From: an uncultured Propionibacteriaceae bacterium
GTDB lineage: Bacteria; Actinomycetota; Actinomycetes; Propionibacteriales; Propionibacteriaceae
Reading direction: 5' to 3'
Assembly (NCBI GenBank): GCA_938046585.1
Contig: CALIWR010000019.1
Location: 1 to 54,771, forward strand
Length of the DNA stretch: 54,771 bases
The stretch's first letter is position 1, and the number at the start of each line of letters is the position of its first letter. Below are positions 24,862 to 34,100 of the stretch, in pieces. The notes beneath the pieces were generated by a model. The model was not told the DNA's origin. It saw only the letters and a program-made list of their open reading frames with translations, and searched no databases. The translations under genes and the position numbers were made by a program.

Positions 24862-25452
24862 TCAGCGAGGCTTGGTCGCCAAAACGTGATGCTCGTTGTA
24901 CGTGAACCACTGCCCGGCTTTTGCCGGGAGCGGGAAGCTGGACGCCTTGGTGGTCTGCAGCCCGGCCCGACGGGCCACCACCATCATGGTCTCGCCGCTG
25001 AGGTACTGCACATGCGTGTGGTCAGTGGTGTACCCCTTCTGCTGCGGGCAGATCAAGAGCACCTTGCCGCCGGGGCGGATGAACCGCAGATATTCGGCTA
25101 GCAGGTCACGGCCCTCGTCTAGGGTCATGTGCTCCAGCACATGCGCCAGCATCATCGAGTCGAATTCGTTGTCGCGGGCGCGGTGGCTGGCCAGGAAGTC
25201 CTCGGTGGTGTAAGCCTCGAGTCCGAGCCGGCGGCAGTCGGCGATCGAATGCGGGTTGTGATCGATACCGACCGAGCCGAAGGGCAGTGCTACCAGTAGC
25301 CGGCCGATCCCGCAGCCGATCTCCAGGGTTCGGCCCAGGTTGTACGAGCGGATCCGGGCCCGGTACGGCGCTTGCACGTTGAGCACCCTCTTCCACCACA
25401 CAGTGGATTTGGTACGGAGACGGTCTGCGTAGTCGATGCCCTCGGTGCTCAT
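24862..25452 (-). CDS. Class I SAM-dependent methyltransferase
   Basis: Protein of 196 aa. Motif I is TLEIGCGIGRLLVALPFGSV, motif II VGIDHNPHSI; the motif around DSMMLAHVLEHMTLDEGRDL is typical of methyltransferase type 11/23 domains. GGKVLLICPQQKGYTTDHTH follows. Start chosen at MSTEGIDYAD; the frame continues far upstream without family-like sequence, and no clear ribosome binding site is seen. Substrate unknown. Confidence 0.8.
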   Translation of the reverse strand: MSTEGIDYADRLRTKSTVWWKRVLNVQAPYRARIRSYNLGRTLEIGCGIGRLLVALPFGSVGIDHNPHSIADCRRLGLEAYTTEDFLASHRARDNEFDSMMLAHVLEHMTLDEGRDLLAEYLRFIRPGGKVLLICPQQKGYTTDHTHVQYLSGETMMVVARRAGLQTTKASSFPLPAKAGQWFTYNEHHVLATKPR

Positions 25453-25662
25453 GCGCGTCACTTTATCCGGGCCTGTCAGCGCCCGACACAGCCCAGGTGG
25501 GGCGCCGCGTACCGTCAGGACGTCATGGCGCCACGAAAAGGGGTAACGATCGTCTCTGCTGGTGCAGAGAACCTCCAAGGTCGTGTCGCAGGCCGTACGC
25601 TCCTCATCGTGGAGCACAGCCACACGAGACCCCCAGGGACCTCCCTGGGACTTTGGGGAGTT

Positions 25663-25691
25663 GACCCGGGCCGCTGGTGTCGGCCCGGGTC
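25663..25691 (-). terminator. Likely terminator of ppgK
   Basis: GACCCGGGCC and GGCCCGGGTC form a 10-bp GC-rich stem about 30 bp beyond the ppgK stop on the minus strand. There is no T-tract, so it may be an intrinsic-like hairpin only. The 267 bp between ppgK and the methyltransferase hold no gene. Confidence 0.5.
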
Positions 25692-25719
25692 GGCTGTCCA
25701 CCGACAGCGTCCCGTTGGC

Positions 25720-26481
25720 TCAGTGCATATCGGCGGCTAGGGCCGCAGCGCCGATGATCCCCGCGGTATTACGCAGTGTGGCCGGGACGATCGGGGTGTC
25801 AAGCCGCAGATGCGGCAGGAACTTCTCCGCTTTCCGCGAGACCCCGCCGCCGATCACGAACAGATCGGGGGAAAACAGAAACTCCAGGTGCGCGAAGTAC
25901 GGTTGGAGACGCTCCTTGGCCCACTGTTCGTACTTCAGGCCCTCCCGTTCCCGGGCGCTGGCGGCGGCCCGGGTCTCCGCATCGTGACCATTCAGCTCTA
26001 GATGCCCTAATTCGGCGTTCGGGATCAGCACCCCATTGTGGATCAGGGCAACTCCGATCCCGGTCCCTAGGGTGGTCAGGATCACCAGCCCCGAGACCTC
26101 TTTCGCCGCCCCGTACCGGACCTCGGCCACCCCGGCCGCGTCGGCATCGTTGACCAGCATGCAGGGGCGCCCTAGCGCGGTCGAGAACACATCCTGGCCG
26201 GGGCAACCGATCCACGCCGAGTCAATATTGGCGGCCGATCTCACCACCCCGTGGTGCACGATCCCCGGAATCGTTACCCCAACCGGGGAGTTGGCCGGCA
26301 GATCATCTAAGAACTCGTCGGCTATCCGATCGACGACGCTGGCGACGGCTTCGGGGGTAGAAGGTGTGGGGGTCAGGATCTTCAGCCGGTCCTGCATCAA
26401 AGCACCCGTGCCAAGGTCGACCGGAGCACCTTTGATCCCGCTCCCACCGACATCGATTCCCAGTGCGGCTGTTGTCGACAT
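25720..26481 (-). CDS. ppgK: Polyphosphate glucokinase
   Basis: Protein of 253 aa of the ROK-like family. Phosphorylates glucose using polyphosphate (and often ATP). Seen: phosphate-1 motif LGIDVGGSGIKGAPVDL, PGIVHHGVVRSAANIDSAWI, the catalytic aspartate region VNDADAAGVAEVRYG, phosphate-2 LTTLGTGIGVALIHNG, and the ELGHLELNGHDAE motif. ATG preceded by AGGAGGACAGAG. It is divergent from larE. Typical of actinobacteria, where it links polyphosphate to glucose use. Confidence 0.93.
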   Translation of the reverse strand: MSTTAALGIDVGGSGIKGAPVDLGTGALMQDRLKILTPTPSTPEAVASVVDRIADEFLDDLPANSPVGVTIPGIVHHGVVRSAANIDSAWIGCPGQDVFSTALGRPCMLVNDADAAGVAEVRYGAAKEVSGLVILTTLGTGIGVALIHNGVLIPNAELGHLELNGHDAETRAAASAREREGLKYEQWAKERLQPYFAHLEFLFSPDLFVIGGGVSRKAEKFLPHLRLDTPIVPATLRNTAGIIGAAALAADMH

Positions 26482-26602
26482 CTCTGTCCTCCTATGCTCA
26501 AGATGATCCTGTCGTACTACCGCGATCCTGGCAACAGGTTGAAGGATCGAACGAGCCGGATGGGGACCTGGTTCGCTATCACCGATGAAGAAAGGTGGGC
26601 CG

Positions 26603-27457
26603 ATGCTCGACCTGGACGCCGAGTCGAGGCGTCTCGCGGTACGGGTGGCTGCCCGGCTCCCGATCGACGGGACGCTCGGCGTGGCCTTCTCCGGCGGCGT
26701 CGACAGTGCGGTGCTGACCGCGGTCGCGGCGTGGGCCAGAGGAGCCGACCAGGTCATCGCGGTGATCGGGGTGTCGCCCTCGTTGCCGGAGCGGGAACGT
26801 ACCGAGGCGTACCAGGTCGCGGCCCAGATCGGGGTCCGGGTGGTGGAGGTCGCCACCCGGGAACAAGACGTCGTGGCGTATCGCAACAACGGCGCTGACC
26901 GGTGCTACCACTGCAAACACGAACTCTTCACCCGGATCGATGAGGAAGCAGCGGCGGCGTACGGGATCGTGGCGGTGGCGTACGGGGAGAACGCCGACGA
27001 TGCTGACCGCCCGGACCGGCCCGGGGCGCTGGCCGCCACCGAACACGAGATTCTGCGGCCGCTGGCTGAGGCCGGGGTTACGAAGGCCCAGGTCCGGGCC
27101 CTGGCCCGGTCTTTCGGGCTGAAGGTGGCTGACAAGCCGGCTGCGCCGTGTCTGGCGTCGCGGATCCCGCATGGTGAGGAGGTGACCCCGCAGAAGCTGC
27201 GGGAGATCGAATTTGCCGAGTTGATGGTGATGGCTCAGGGTTTCAGTGACTGTCGGGTCCGTCATCACGGCAGCGTGGCCCGGATTGAGGTTCCGGCCGA
27301 CGAGATCATCCGGTTTTTGGTGCCTGAGGTGAAGGAGGCGGTGGTGACCGGGGTCAAAGCAGCGGGTTTCCAGTTTGTGGCGATCGACCTGGTCGGGATC
27401 CAGTCCGGTGCGTTCACCACCACGACTCTGCTGCAGGTGCGCCGTGCCCGGCACTGA
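26603..27457 (+). CDS. larE: ATP-dependent sacrificial sulfur transferase LarE
   Basis: Protein of 284 aa. LarE adenylylates the carboxylates of P2CMN (the LarB product) and donates sulphur from a protein cysteine, giving the dithio form for LarC. PP-loop: FSGGVDSAVLTAV starting at S30. The sacrificial-type cysteine is C183 in APCLASRIPHG; a second pair C-Y-H-C is also present. The start at 26603 is preceded by AAAGGTGGG; an in-frame ATG at 26585 is an alternative. First gene of a larE-larB-larC operon. Confidence 0.9.
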   Translation: MLDLDAESRRLAVRVAARLPIDGTLGVAFSGGVDSAVLTAVAAWARGADQVIAVIGVSPSLPERERTEAYQVAAQIGVRVVEVATREQDVVAYRNNGADRCYHCKHELFTRIDEEAAAAYGIVAVAYGENADDADRPDRPGALAATEHEILRPLAEAGVTKAQVRALARSFGLKVADKPAAPCLASRIPHGEEVTPQKLREIEFAELMVMAQGFSDCRVRHHGSVARIEVPADEIIRFLVPEVKEAVVTGVKAAGFQFVAIDLVGIQSGAFTTTTLLQVRRARH

Positions 27458-28133
27458 CCCGCTGGACCAGGTCGCCAACCTTGACCTGGGCCGGGCCCGG
27501 CGCCGTGGCTATCCGGAGGCCGTGTACGGGGCCTCTAAGACCCCTGAGCAGCTCGCAACGATCGCGGCTCGGCTGGGGCAGACGCCGGGGCCGGTGATCT
27601 TTACCCGGATGGACCCGCAGCGGGCCGCGGCGGTGATGGCGGTGCTGCCCGAGGGCAGCTACGACGAGCCGGCCGGGCTGGTGGTCTGGCCGGCGCAGCC
27701 GCCGCAGCCTAGCGGTGGGCTGGTGGTGGTGGTCTGCGCTGGTACCTCGGACCTGCCGGTCGCCCGGGAGGCGTTGCTGACCGCTCGCCATCTGGGTCGC
27801 CCGACTGAGTGGGTGGTGGATGTCGGGGTGGCCGGGTTGCATCGGGTCTTGGAGCGGCTAGATCTGCTGCGGCGGGCGGCGGTGATTGTGGTGGTGGCTG
27901 GGATGGATGGTGCCTTGGCGGCGGTGGTTGCGGGTCTGGTTGCGGTCCCGGTGGTTGCCTGCCCGACCTCGGTCGGGTACGGGGCGGCCTTCGGGGGGGT
28001 GGCGGCGCTGCTGTCGATGCTCAACGCCTGTTCCCCGGGGGTGGCGGTAGTCAACATCGACAACGGCTACGGGGCCGGTTATCTGGCCGCCCAGATCGCG
28101 GGCCCTGCCCGCGTACCCGCGGAGGCGTCGTGA
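27444..28133 (+). CDS. larB: Nickel-pincer cofactor biosynthesis protein LarB
   Basis: Protein of 229 aa; the GTG start overlaps the larE end by 14 nt. LarB carboxylates and hydrolyses nicotinate adenine dinucleotide to P2CMN. N-terminal DLGRARRRGYPEAVYGASKT matches the LarB signature; the PurE-like C-terminal half has VVCAGTSDLPVAREALLTAR, VVVAGMDGALAAVVAGLVAV, PTSVGYGAAFGGVAALLSML and VVNIDNGYGAGYLAA. Cytosolic enzyme. Confidence 0.92.
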   Translation: MPGTDPLDQVANLDLGRARRRGYPEAVYGASKTPEQLATIAARLGQTPGPVIFTRMDPQRAAAVMAVLPEGSYDEPAGLVVWPAQPPQPSGGLVVVVCAGTSDLPVAREALLTARHLGRPTEWVVDVGVAGLHRVLERLDLLRRAAVIVVVAGMDGALAAVVAGLVAVPVVACPTSVGYGAAFGGVAALLSMLNACSPGVAVVNIDNGYGAGYLAAQIAGPARVPAEAS

Positions 28134-29509
28134 TCTGCTGGCTGGATACCTCGGCCGGGGTGGCTGGCGACATGCTGTTGGGTGCGCTGGTCGATGCCGG
28201 GGCGGCGTTGCCGCAGATTCAGGCCGTGGTTGACCAGGTGGTTCCGGGCTCGGTCCGGTTGAGCCAGCGGCAGACCGTACGGCAGGGGCAGCGGGCCACC
28301 AAGGTCGAGGTCGAGGTGCTGGTGGACGACCCGCCGCACCGGGCTTGGGCCCAGGTCCGGGCCCTGGTTCACCAGGCCGGGTTGCATCCGGATACCGCGG
28401 CGCTGGCTCTGCGGGTGTTCGGGTTGCTGGCCCAGGCCGAGGGGCGGGTCCACGGCATCGACCCGGAACAGGTCCACTTTCATGAGGTGGGGGCGTTGGA
28501 CTCGATCGCTGACGTGGTCGGGGTGGCTGAGGCGGTTCGGCTGTTGGGGATCGACCGGGTTGTCGGGACCGTGGTCGCGGTCGGTGAGGGGACGGTCCGG
28601 GTAGCGCATGGGCTGATGCCGGTACCGGTGCCGGCGGTCGCCCAGCTGGCGATCGGCTGGCCGACCCGAGGCGGCGGGCTGCCCCCGGTGCTCAGCCATG
28701 AACCAGGTGAGCATGATCACCTGGCCAGCGATCATGACGGCTATGGCGATCGCGATCCGGGCCGCGGCCGGCCAGAACAGATCATGGTAGGTGAATTGGC
28801 CACCCCGACCGGGATGGCGCTGGTCCGGGCCTTGGCCGCGACCTGGGGCGAGCAGCCGCCGCTGGTGACCCGGGCAGTCGGCATCGGAGCCGGGACCAAG
28901 GACCTTCCCGGCCGTCCCAACGTGGTCCGGGTGGTGCTGGGTGATCCCGCCCCTGTGGGGGGTACCGACCATTCGCTCCGGGCCGGGGAGAGCGATGAGC
29001 CGCCGACCGAGGTCAGCGAACTAGCCGCGAACGTGGATGATCTGGATCCGCGGCTGTGGCCTGGGGTGCTGGATCGGCTGCTAGTCGCCGGTGCCCTAGA
29101 CGCCTGGCTGGTACCGGCGACCATGAAACACGGTCGGCCCGGGCAGCTGCTGGGCGTGCTCTGCCGGCCAGCCGACGCGGACCGGCTGACCGAGGTGATC
29201 TTCGCCACCACCAGCACGATCGGCGTCCGTCGCCACGCCAGGCTGCGCCGGCGTACCCTCGAGCGCTGCTGGCTACCGGTCACGGTCGACGACCATTCGG
29301 TACGGATCAAGGTCGCCCACCAGGGGCAGGTGATCGTGCAGGCCACGCCAGAATTCGCCGACGTAGCCGAAGTGGCCCGCGGTACCGGCCGCGAGCAGCG
29401 TGAGATCCTGCGGCGGGCAGAAGCCGCCGCGGTCGCCGCCGGGCTGGTGGCGGGCGCGGTATTGGACGAGGGCTCACCAAAGCAGCCCAAAACTCATCTC
29501 AACCAGTGA
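28130..29509 (+). CDS. larC: Nickel insertion protein LarC (single ORF)
   Basis: Protein of 459 aa; GTG start in a GTGA overlap with larB. LarC is a CTP-dependent cyclometallase that inserts nickel into the dithio cofactor. Seen: WLDTSAGVAGDMLLGALVDA, QVHFHEVGALDSIADVVGVA, a His/Asp-rich linker (EPGEHDHLASDHDGYGDRD, about residues 185-205), ELATPTGMALVRALA and NVDDLDPRLWPGVLDRLL. In Lactiplantibacillus plantarum larC is split and joined by a programmed frameshift; here it reads through without a break. No larA follows. Confidence 0.92.
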   Translation: MICWLDTSAGVAGDMLLGALVDAGAALPQIQAVVDQVVPGSVRLSQRQTVRQGQRATKVEVEVLVDDPPHRAWAQVRALVHQAGLHPDTAALALRVFGLLAQAEGRVHGIDPEQVHFHEVGALDSIADVVGVAEAVRLLGIDRVVGTVVAVGEGTVRVAHGLMPVPVPAVAQLAIGWPTRGGGLPPVLSHEPGEHDHLASDHDGYGDRDPGRGRPEQIMVGELATPTGMALVRALAATWGEQPPLVTRAVGIGAGTKDLPGRPNVVRVVLGDPAPVGGTDHSLRAGESDEPPTEVSELAANVDDLDPRLWPGVLDRLLVAGALDAWLVPATMKHGRPGQLLGVLCRPADADRLTEVIFATTSTIGVRRHARLRRRTLERCWLPVTVDDHSVRIKVAHQGQVIVQATPEFADVAEVARGTGREQREILRRAEAAAVAAGLVAGAVLDEGSPKQPKTHLNQ

Positions 29510-29557
29510 GACTATGGTCGGCTCCGGATCAGAATCGGGACTGGCATAGTGGATCTC

Positions 29558-29740
29558 ATGAGTGACACCGACAATCCTCATGACCCGCCCGATCCCAAGG
29601 CGGCGATGCGTCAGGCGCTGGTCGCGAAACAAGCCCGCAGCCACGCCGGCGAGCAACACCAGAGCGGCAGCAAGATCAACGGCGGACCGCACAAAGCCGC
29701 TACCGGCCGGCGTCAGTTCCGGCGTAAGGCTGGCGGCTAG
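29558..29740 (+). CDS. DUF5302-like small protein
   Basis: Protein of 60 aa (MSDTDNPHDPPDPKAAMRQA ... RRQFRRKAGG). The pattern K/R-x-ALxxKQAR-x-H and the end GRRQFRRKxG match the actinobacterial DUF5302 family. Very polar and basic at the C-terminus, probably disordered or nucleic-acid binding. Function unknown. Confidence 0.7.
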   Translation: MSDTDNPHDPPDPKAAMRQALVAKQARSHAGEQHQSGSKINGGPHKAATGRRQFRRKAGG

Positions 29741-29829
29741 GCCGATACCCATGACCCATGATGTCGTCGCTGCTCGGTCACGCGGATAAATCGATGGCTG
29801 CCGGCACCGTATGGCGTTAGCGTGGCAGC

Positions 29830-30591
29830 ATGAGGAAACCGACTCGACTGAACCAGATTCTGGCCATCGAGAAAGGGGTCAAGGCGACCGCTGCCCGGGT
29901 TCTCGCCGACGCTTACCAGCAGCTGCAGAAGCCAGCCCCGCTGACCGGAATCTTGCGTACCTACCGACCCCGCGACGACGAGGGGGAGCGGCTGCCGCAG
30001 GAGCAGACCGAGGTCAAGGTGCGGGTGTCGCAGGAGGTGGCCCAGGTCCGTGCCGCGCTGGGCCGGATGTTTGACGTCATGATCACCAAAGACCAGGCCA
30101 ACACTGCCGCCCGGGCGGACATTGTGGTCGCCGGCCAGGTCCTGGTCTCTGATGTACCGGTGACCACGCTGCTGACGTTGGAGAAGCAGTTGGTGGACCT
30201 GCGGGCTTTCATCGCCAAGCTGCCGGTCCTTGACATCGGGGAGCGCTGGACGTACGACGACGACGCCCAGGCGTACGTGACCGCCGCCCGGGAAACCACC
30301 CGCACCAAGAAGATGATGCGTAATCACGTCCTGGCTGAGGCGACCGACAAGCACCCGGCGCAGGTGCAGGTGTACCAGGAGGATGTGATCGTCGGCTATT
30401 GGACCACCCGGACCTACTCCGGCGCCATCCCCGGCGCCCAGCGGGCCGCGATGGTGAACCGGGTCGACGAGCTGCTGGCCGCGGTACGGATCGCCCGCGA
30501 GGAAGCCAACGACATCGAGGTGAGCGACGTGCGGTGCGGCGACGCGCTGCTGGGCTACCTGTTCGGCTCGGAGGTGATGTCTGCGCGCTGA
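29830..30591 (+). CDS. Conserved protein of unknown function (DUF7873-like), next to tRNA-like RNAs
   Basis: Protein of 253 aa. Opens MRKPTRLNQILAIEKGVKAT and contains LTGILRTYRPRDDEGERLP, TLLTLEKQLVDLRAFIAKLP, TRTKKMMRNHVLAEATDKHP and VIVGYWTTRTYSGAIPG. I recognise it as a family in actinobacteria and their phages, I believe catalogued as DUF7873; this is from memory. No enzyme motif is evident; basic segments are compatible with RNA binding. No clear ribosome binding site, so it may be leaderless. Two permuted tRNA-like elements follow immediately, so gene and RNAs may form one unit. Confidence 0.75.
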   Translation: MRKPTRLNQILAIEKGVKATAARVLADAYQQLQKPAPLTGILRTYRPRDDEGERLPQEQTEVKVRVSQEVAQVRAALGRMFDVMITKDQANTAARADIVVAGQVLVSDVPVTTLLTLEKQLVDLRAFIAKLPVLDIGERWTYDDDAQAYVTAARETTRTKKMMRNHVLAEATDKHPAQVQVYQEDVIVGYWTTRTYSGAIPGAQRAAMVNRVDELLAAVRIAREEANDIEVSDVRCGDALLGYLFGSEVMSAR

Positions 30592-30598
30592 CCCTGGA

Positions 30599-30638
30599 CT
30601 CCCTGCCTGGGCGCAGGGAGCCGGCACCCTGGTGCCGG
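30599..30638 (+). terminator. Two adjacent hairpins after the DUF7873-like gene
   Basis: CTCCCTGC/GCAGGGAG (30599-30606 with 30613-30620) is followed by CCGGCACC/GGTGCCGG (30621-30628 with 30631-30638). There is no T-tract. They may be an attenuator or processing structure between the gene and the RNA elements rather than a simple terminator. Confidence 0.5.
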
Positions 30639-30664
30639 CAAGGCTCATGGACAGACTCAAGCTG

Positions 30665-30738
30665 ATGCCCGACGTGACAGTGCAGGTTCAATTCCTGCCC
30701 CCGGTACCAGCCGGGGTAGCCCAAGGCAGAGGCGGCGT
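30665..30738 (+). ncRNA. Circularly permuted tRNA-like RNA, element A
   Basis: In order: T-arm GCAGG-TTCAATT-CCTGC (30682-30698); acceptor 3' strand CCCCGGT (30699-30705); ACCA (30706-30709); then directly GCCGGGG (30710-30716), which pairs with CCCCGGT over 7 bp (one G-T); TA; D-arm GCC-CAAGGCAGA-GGC (30719-30733). GGCGT (30734-30738) can close with ATGCC (30665-30669) where the anticodon stem would be. No standard tRNA order exists. The layout equals that of the tRNA-like domain of bacterial Y RNAs. True ends are unknown. Confidence 0.6.
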
Positions 30739-30808
30739 ACGGGCCGTACCGTGAAGCTTTCGCCCAGACTGAAAATCCCTGTCGACCCGGATCGACCGAT
30801 CGGGTCTT

Positions 30809-30880
30809 GGCGGTGGAGGCGCGGGTTCAAATCCCGTCGGGCGCTCCAAACGTGCGCCCGTGGTCTAGTCGCAGGACGCC
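30809..30880 (+). ncRNA. Circularly permuted tRNA-like RNA, element B
   Basis: In order: T-arm GCGGG-TTCAAAT-CCCGT (30821-30837); acceptor 3' strand CGGGCGC (30838-30844), T-CCA (30845-30848); linker AACGT; acceptor 5' strand GCGCCCG (30854-30860), a perfect 7-bp partner; TG; D-arm GTCT-AGTCGCA-GGAC (30863-30877). A short closing stem GGC/GCC (30809-30811 with 30878-30880) replaces the anticodon arm. Upstream, 30784-30806 folds into a strong hairpin (GACCC/GGGTC plus GATC/GATC). Same layout as element A, with different sequence. Confidence 0.6.
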
Positions 30881-30961
30881 CCGTCGGTGAGACTCAGCCC
30901 GATCTGAACCGTGGCCGGTGATGACGGTGACAGGGAATCATGACGACCCGCCGTGGTTGGT

Positions 30962-31007
30962 CAGAACAGGTCCCGGGGCTCTGGGTACGAGCCCCGGGAC
31001 CGTTCTG
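30962..31007 (+). terminator. Very stable hairpin after the tRNA-like elements
   Basis: CAGAAC and GGTCCCGGGGCTC pair with GAGCCCCGGGACC and GTTCTG: 19 bp with a single bulged A and a 7-nt loop. It probably ends the RNA transcription unit before the mannosidase gene. The 526 bp from 30592 to 31117 otherwise contain only the RNA elements; no ORF is supported. Confidence 0.75.
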
Positions 31008-31117
31008 CCTGAGCCCGCCCGGAGCGGCCCGGCCACGGCGTGGGAGGATCCTCGCCAGGCCGTACGAGGGCACCAATGGCGGCCCTGCGGCGTCTGGATC
31101 GCCAGCACAGGAGCACC

Positions 31118-34100
31118 ATGCACACGTCACTGTCGTCGCTGTCGACGCGGGTCGCTCGGGCCCACGCGAGGGTGAAGGACGCGATCTACTCCCACCGCAC
31201 CCCGGCCACCGTGGAGGCTAACCATCTGCCCGGCGAGCCGGAGTCGTTCAGCGAGGCCACCGCGGGTGACTTCGTGCCGTTCCCAATCGGCGAGCCGTGG
31301 GGCAGAGGCTGGTCCACCAGCTGGTTCAAAGTCTCGGCCACCCTGCCTGTCGACGCCGAGGGACGTTGGGAACTCGTCGTCGACCCGGGTTTTTCCGGTG
31401 ACAACACCGGATTCCAGGTCGAGGCCCTGGCCTGGACTACCGACGGCCGGGTGATCAAGGGCCTCCACCCCGACAACCGCTACCTGCCGGTACCGGCCGA
31501 GATCCGGCCCGGCGACACCTGGGTCCTGTACCTGGAGGCCGCCTCCAACCCGGCTATCCACGGCCCCGGGCAGACCTTGTTCTCGGACCTTGACACCACC
31601 CCGCCGCACCCGATCTACCGCTTCCGCAGCTGCGACTTGGCCCGCCTCGAGGAAGAAGTGTTCGCCCTGGACCTGGACCTGTCGGTGCTGAACGAACTGC
31701 AAGACGAACTGCCCGACGGCAGTCCCCGTGCTGCGCAGATCCGGACCGGCCTGAGCCGGGCCCTGGATCAGCTCGACCTGCGCAACGACCAGACCATCGT
31801 GGCTACCGCCGCTGCGGCCCGAGCGGTCCTGGCGCCGCTGTTGGCTCAGCCGGCGCGCGCTTGTGAACATCAGATCTCAGCGGTCGGGCACGCCCACATC
31901 GACTCGGCCTGGCTGTGGCCGGTACGCGAGACCATCCGCAAATGTGCCCGGACCTTCGCCAACGTCACCCAGCTGGCGCAGGACTATCCCGACCTGGTCT
32001 TCGCCTGCTCCCAGATGGTCCACTACGCCTGGGTCCGCGACCGCTACCCCGACCTGTACCAGCGGATCCGTGACGCGGTCGCTGCCGGCAGCCTGGTCCC
32101 GGTCGGCGGGATGTGGGTCGAATGCGACGCCAACCTGCCGGGCGGGGAGGCGATAGTGCGCCAGTTCACGTACGGCAAAAGGCTGCTCGCCGAGGACCTG
32201 GGCGTCACCACCGGTGGGGTCTGGCTGCCTGACACCTTCGGCTACTCCGGTGCCCTGCCGCAGATCTGCCGGCTCGCCGAATCTGACTGGTTTCTGAGCC
32301 AGAAGATGAGTTGGAATACCACCAACGTCTTCCCGCACCACACCTTCTGGTGGGAGGGGATCGACGGCACCCGGGTCTTCACTCACTTCCCCCCGTCGGA
32401 CACGTACGGCAGCGGCCTGTACGGGCGGGAGGTGCATCGCTCGGCCCACAACTTCAAAGACGCCGGCCGGGCCAACCGTTCGCTGCTGGCCTTCGGCTGG
32501 GGCGATGGGGGCGGCGGCCCGACCCGGGAAATGCTGGAACGGGCCCGGCGGCTGGCCGACCTGGACGGCTCCCCGAAGGTCACCCTCGACAGCCCCGACA
32601 CCTTCTTCGCCCAGGCCCAGGCCGACTATCCCGATGCCCCGGTCTGGGTCGGCGAAATGTACCTCGAATTCCACCGCGGTACCTACACCACCCAGGTCGC
32701 CAATAAGCAGGGCAACCGGCGCTGCGAGCACCTACTGATGGAGGCCGAGCTGTGGTGGTCCACTGCCGCGCTGCGGGCCGGGGCCGACTACCCGTACGAC
32801 GCCATCGACCAGCTGTGGCGCGAGGTGCTGCTGGAACAGTTCCACGACATCCTGCCCGGATCGTCGATCCGGTGGGTACACCGGGAATCGAGGCAGCACT
32901 ACGCCGACCTGATCGCCCGCCTCGAGGCCCTGATCACCCAAGCGCTGGGCTTGCTCGCCGCGGCTAATCCGGCCACCCAGGACGGCCTCGCAGCTACCCA
33001 GGTGTTGGCCAACCCGGCCCCACATCCCCAGCACGGGGTGCCCGGCTTCGGGGCCGCGGTCCCCGAGGCGGCGACGCCAGCCCCGGTGGTGACGGGGCCC
33101 GACCCGTACCGCCTGGACAACGGGCTGCTGCGGGTGAGCCTGGCCGGCGACGGCACCATTGCTTCGATCGTCGACCTAGCCGCCGAGCGGGAACTAGTCC
33201 CGGCCGGGGCCCGGGCGAACCTGCTCCAGCTGCACCCTGACCATCCCAACCAGTACGAGGCCTGGGATCTCGACGATTTTTACCGCAACCGGGTAACAGA
33301 CCTCACCGGCCTCGACGAAATCCGGGCTGAGGCCAACGAGGTAGTGGTGACCAGGTCGTTCGAGCAATCCCGGGTGACCCAGCGGCTACGGCTGGAGCCC
33401 GGCTTGCCCCGGCTCGACATTCGTACCGAAGTCGACTGGCACCAGCGGGAGCGGCTGTTGAAGCTGGCCTTCCCGTTCGACCTGCACGCGATCGAGGCCC
33501 GCAGCGAGATCCAATTTGGCTACGTCACCCGGCCTACCCACCAGAACACCAGCTGGGACGCGGCCAAGTTTGAGATCGCCGCGCAGCGCTGGGTGCACGT
33601 CGGTGAGGGCTCGTACGGGGTGGCGGTGCTGAACCGGGGCACGTACGGCCACGACATCTCCCACCCGGCGCAGGGTGACTCCCGCGGTGGCCTGCCGACC
33701 ACGGTCCGGCTGTCGCTGGTGCGTGGCCCGCTGTATCCGGACCCGTGCGCCGACGAGGGCTTGCACGTCTTCGAGACCTCGCTGCTGGTGGGCGGCATCG
33801 CCGAGGCGACCCGGCAGGGGTACGCGCTGGCGCTGCCGCCGCGCCCGGTCGGCGGTGCCGGCTGGGAGCCGCTGGTGAGCTCGTCTAACCCGGATGTGGT
33901 GATCTCGGCGGTGAAACTGGCCGACGACCGCAGCGGCGATCTGGTGGTGCGGATGTACGAATCGCTCGGCGGGCGGGCGGTTACCGAGCTGCGGCTTGGT
34001 TTCGACGCCGGCCCGGCGCAGGTGGTGAACCTGCTGGAACGTACCGATCAGGTGACCGAGACCCTCACCCGTCTGGAGCCGATCGCCGGCGGGGTCCGAC

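Noticed and set aside
30682..30848. An ordinary tRNA or a tandem array of ordinary tRNAs
   Set aside because: The 5' half at 30710 does not pair with the downstream 3' acceptor strand CGGGCGC, and no 5' half matching CCCCGGT lies upstream. Only the permuted pairing works.
30699..30860. The acceptor-like stems as plain transcription terminators
   Set aside because: They could be read as hairpins, but each is preceded by a canonical T-arm and followed by a D-arm and has NCCA in the loop, with no T-tract. The terminator reading remains an alternative but explains less.
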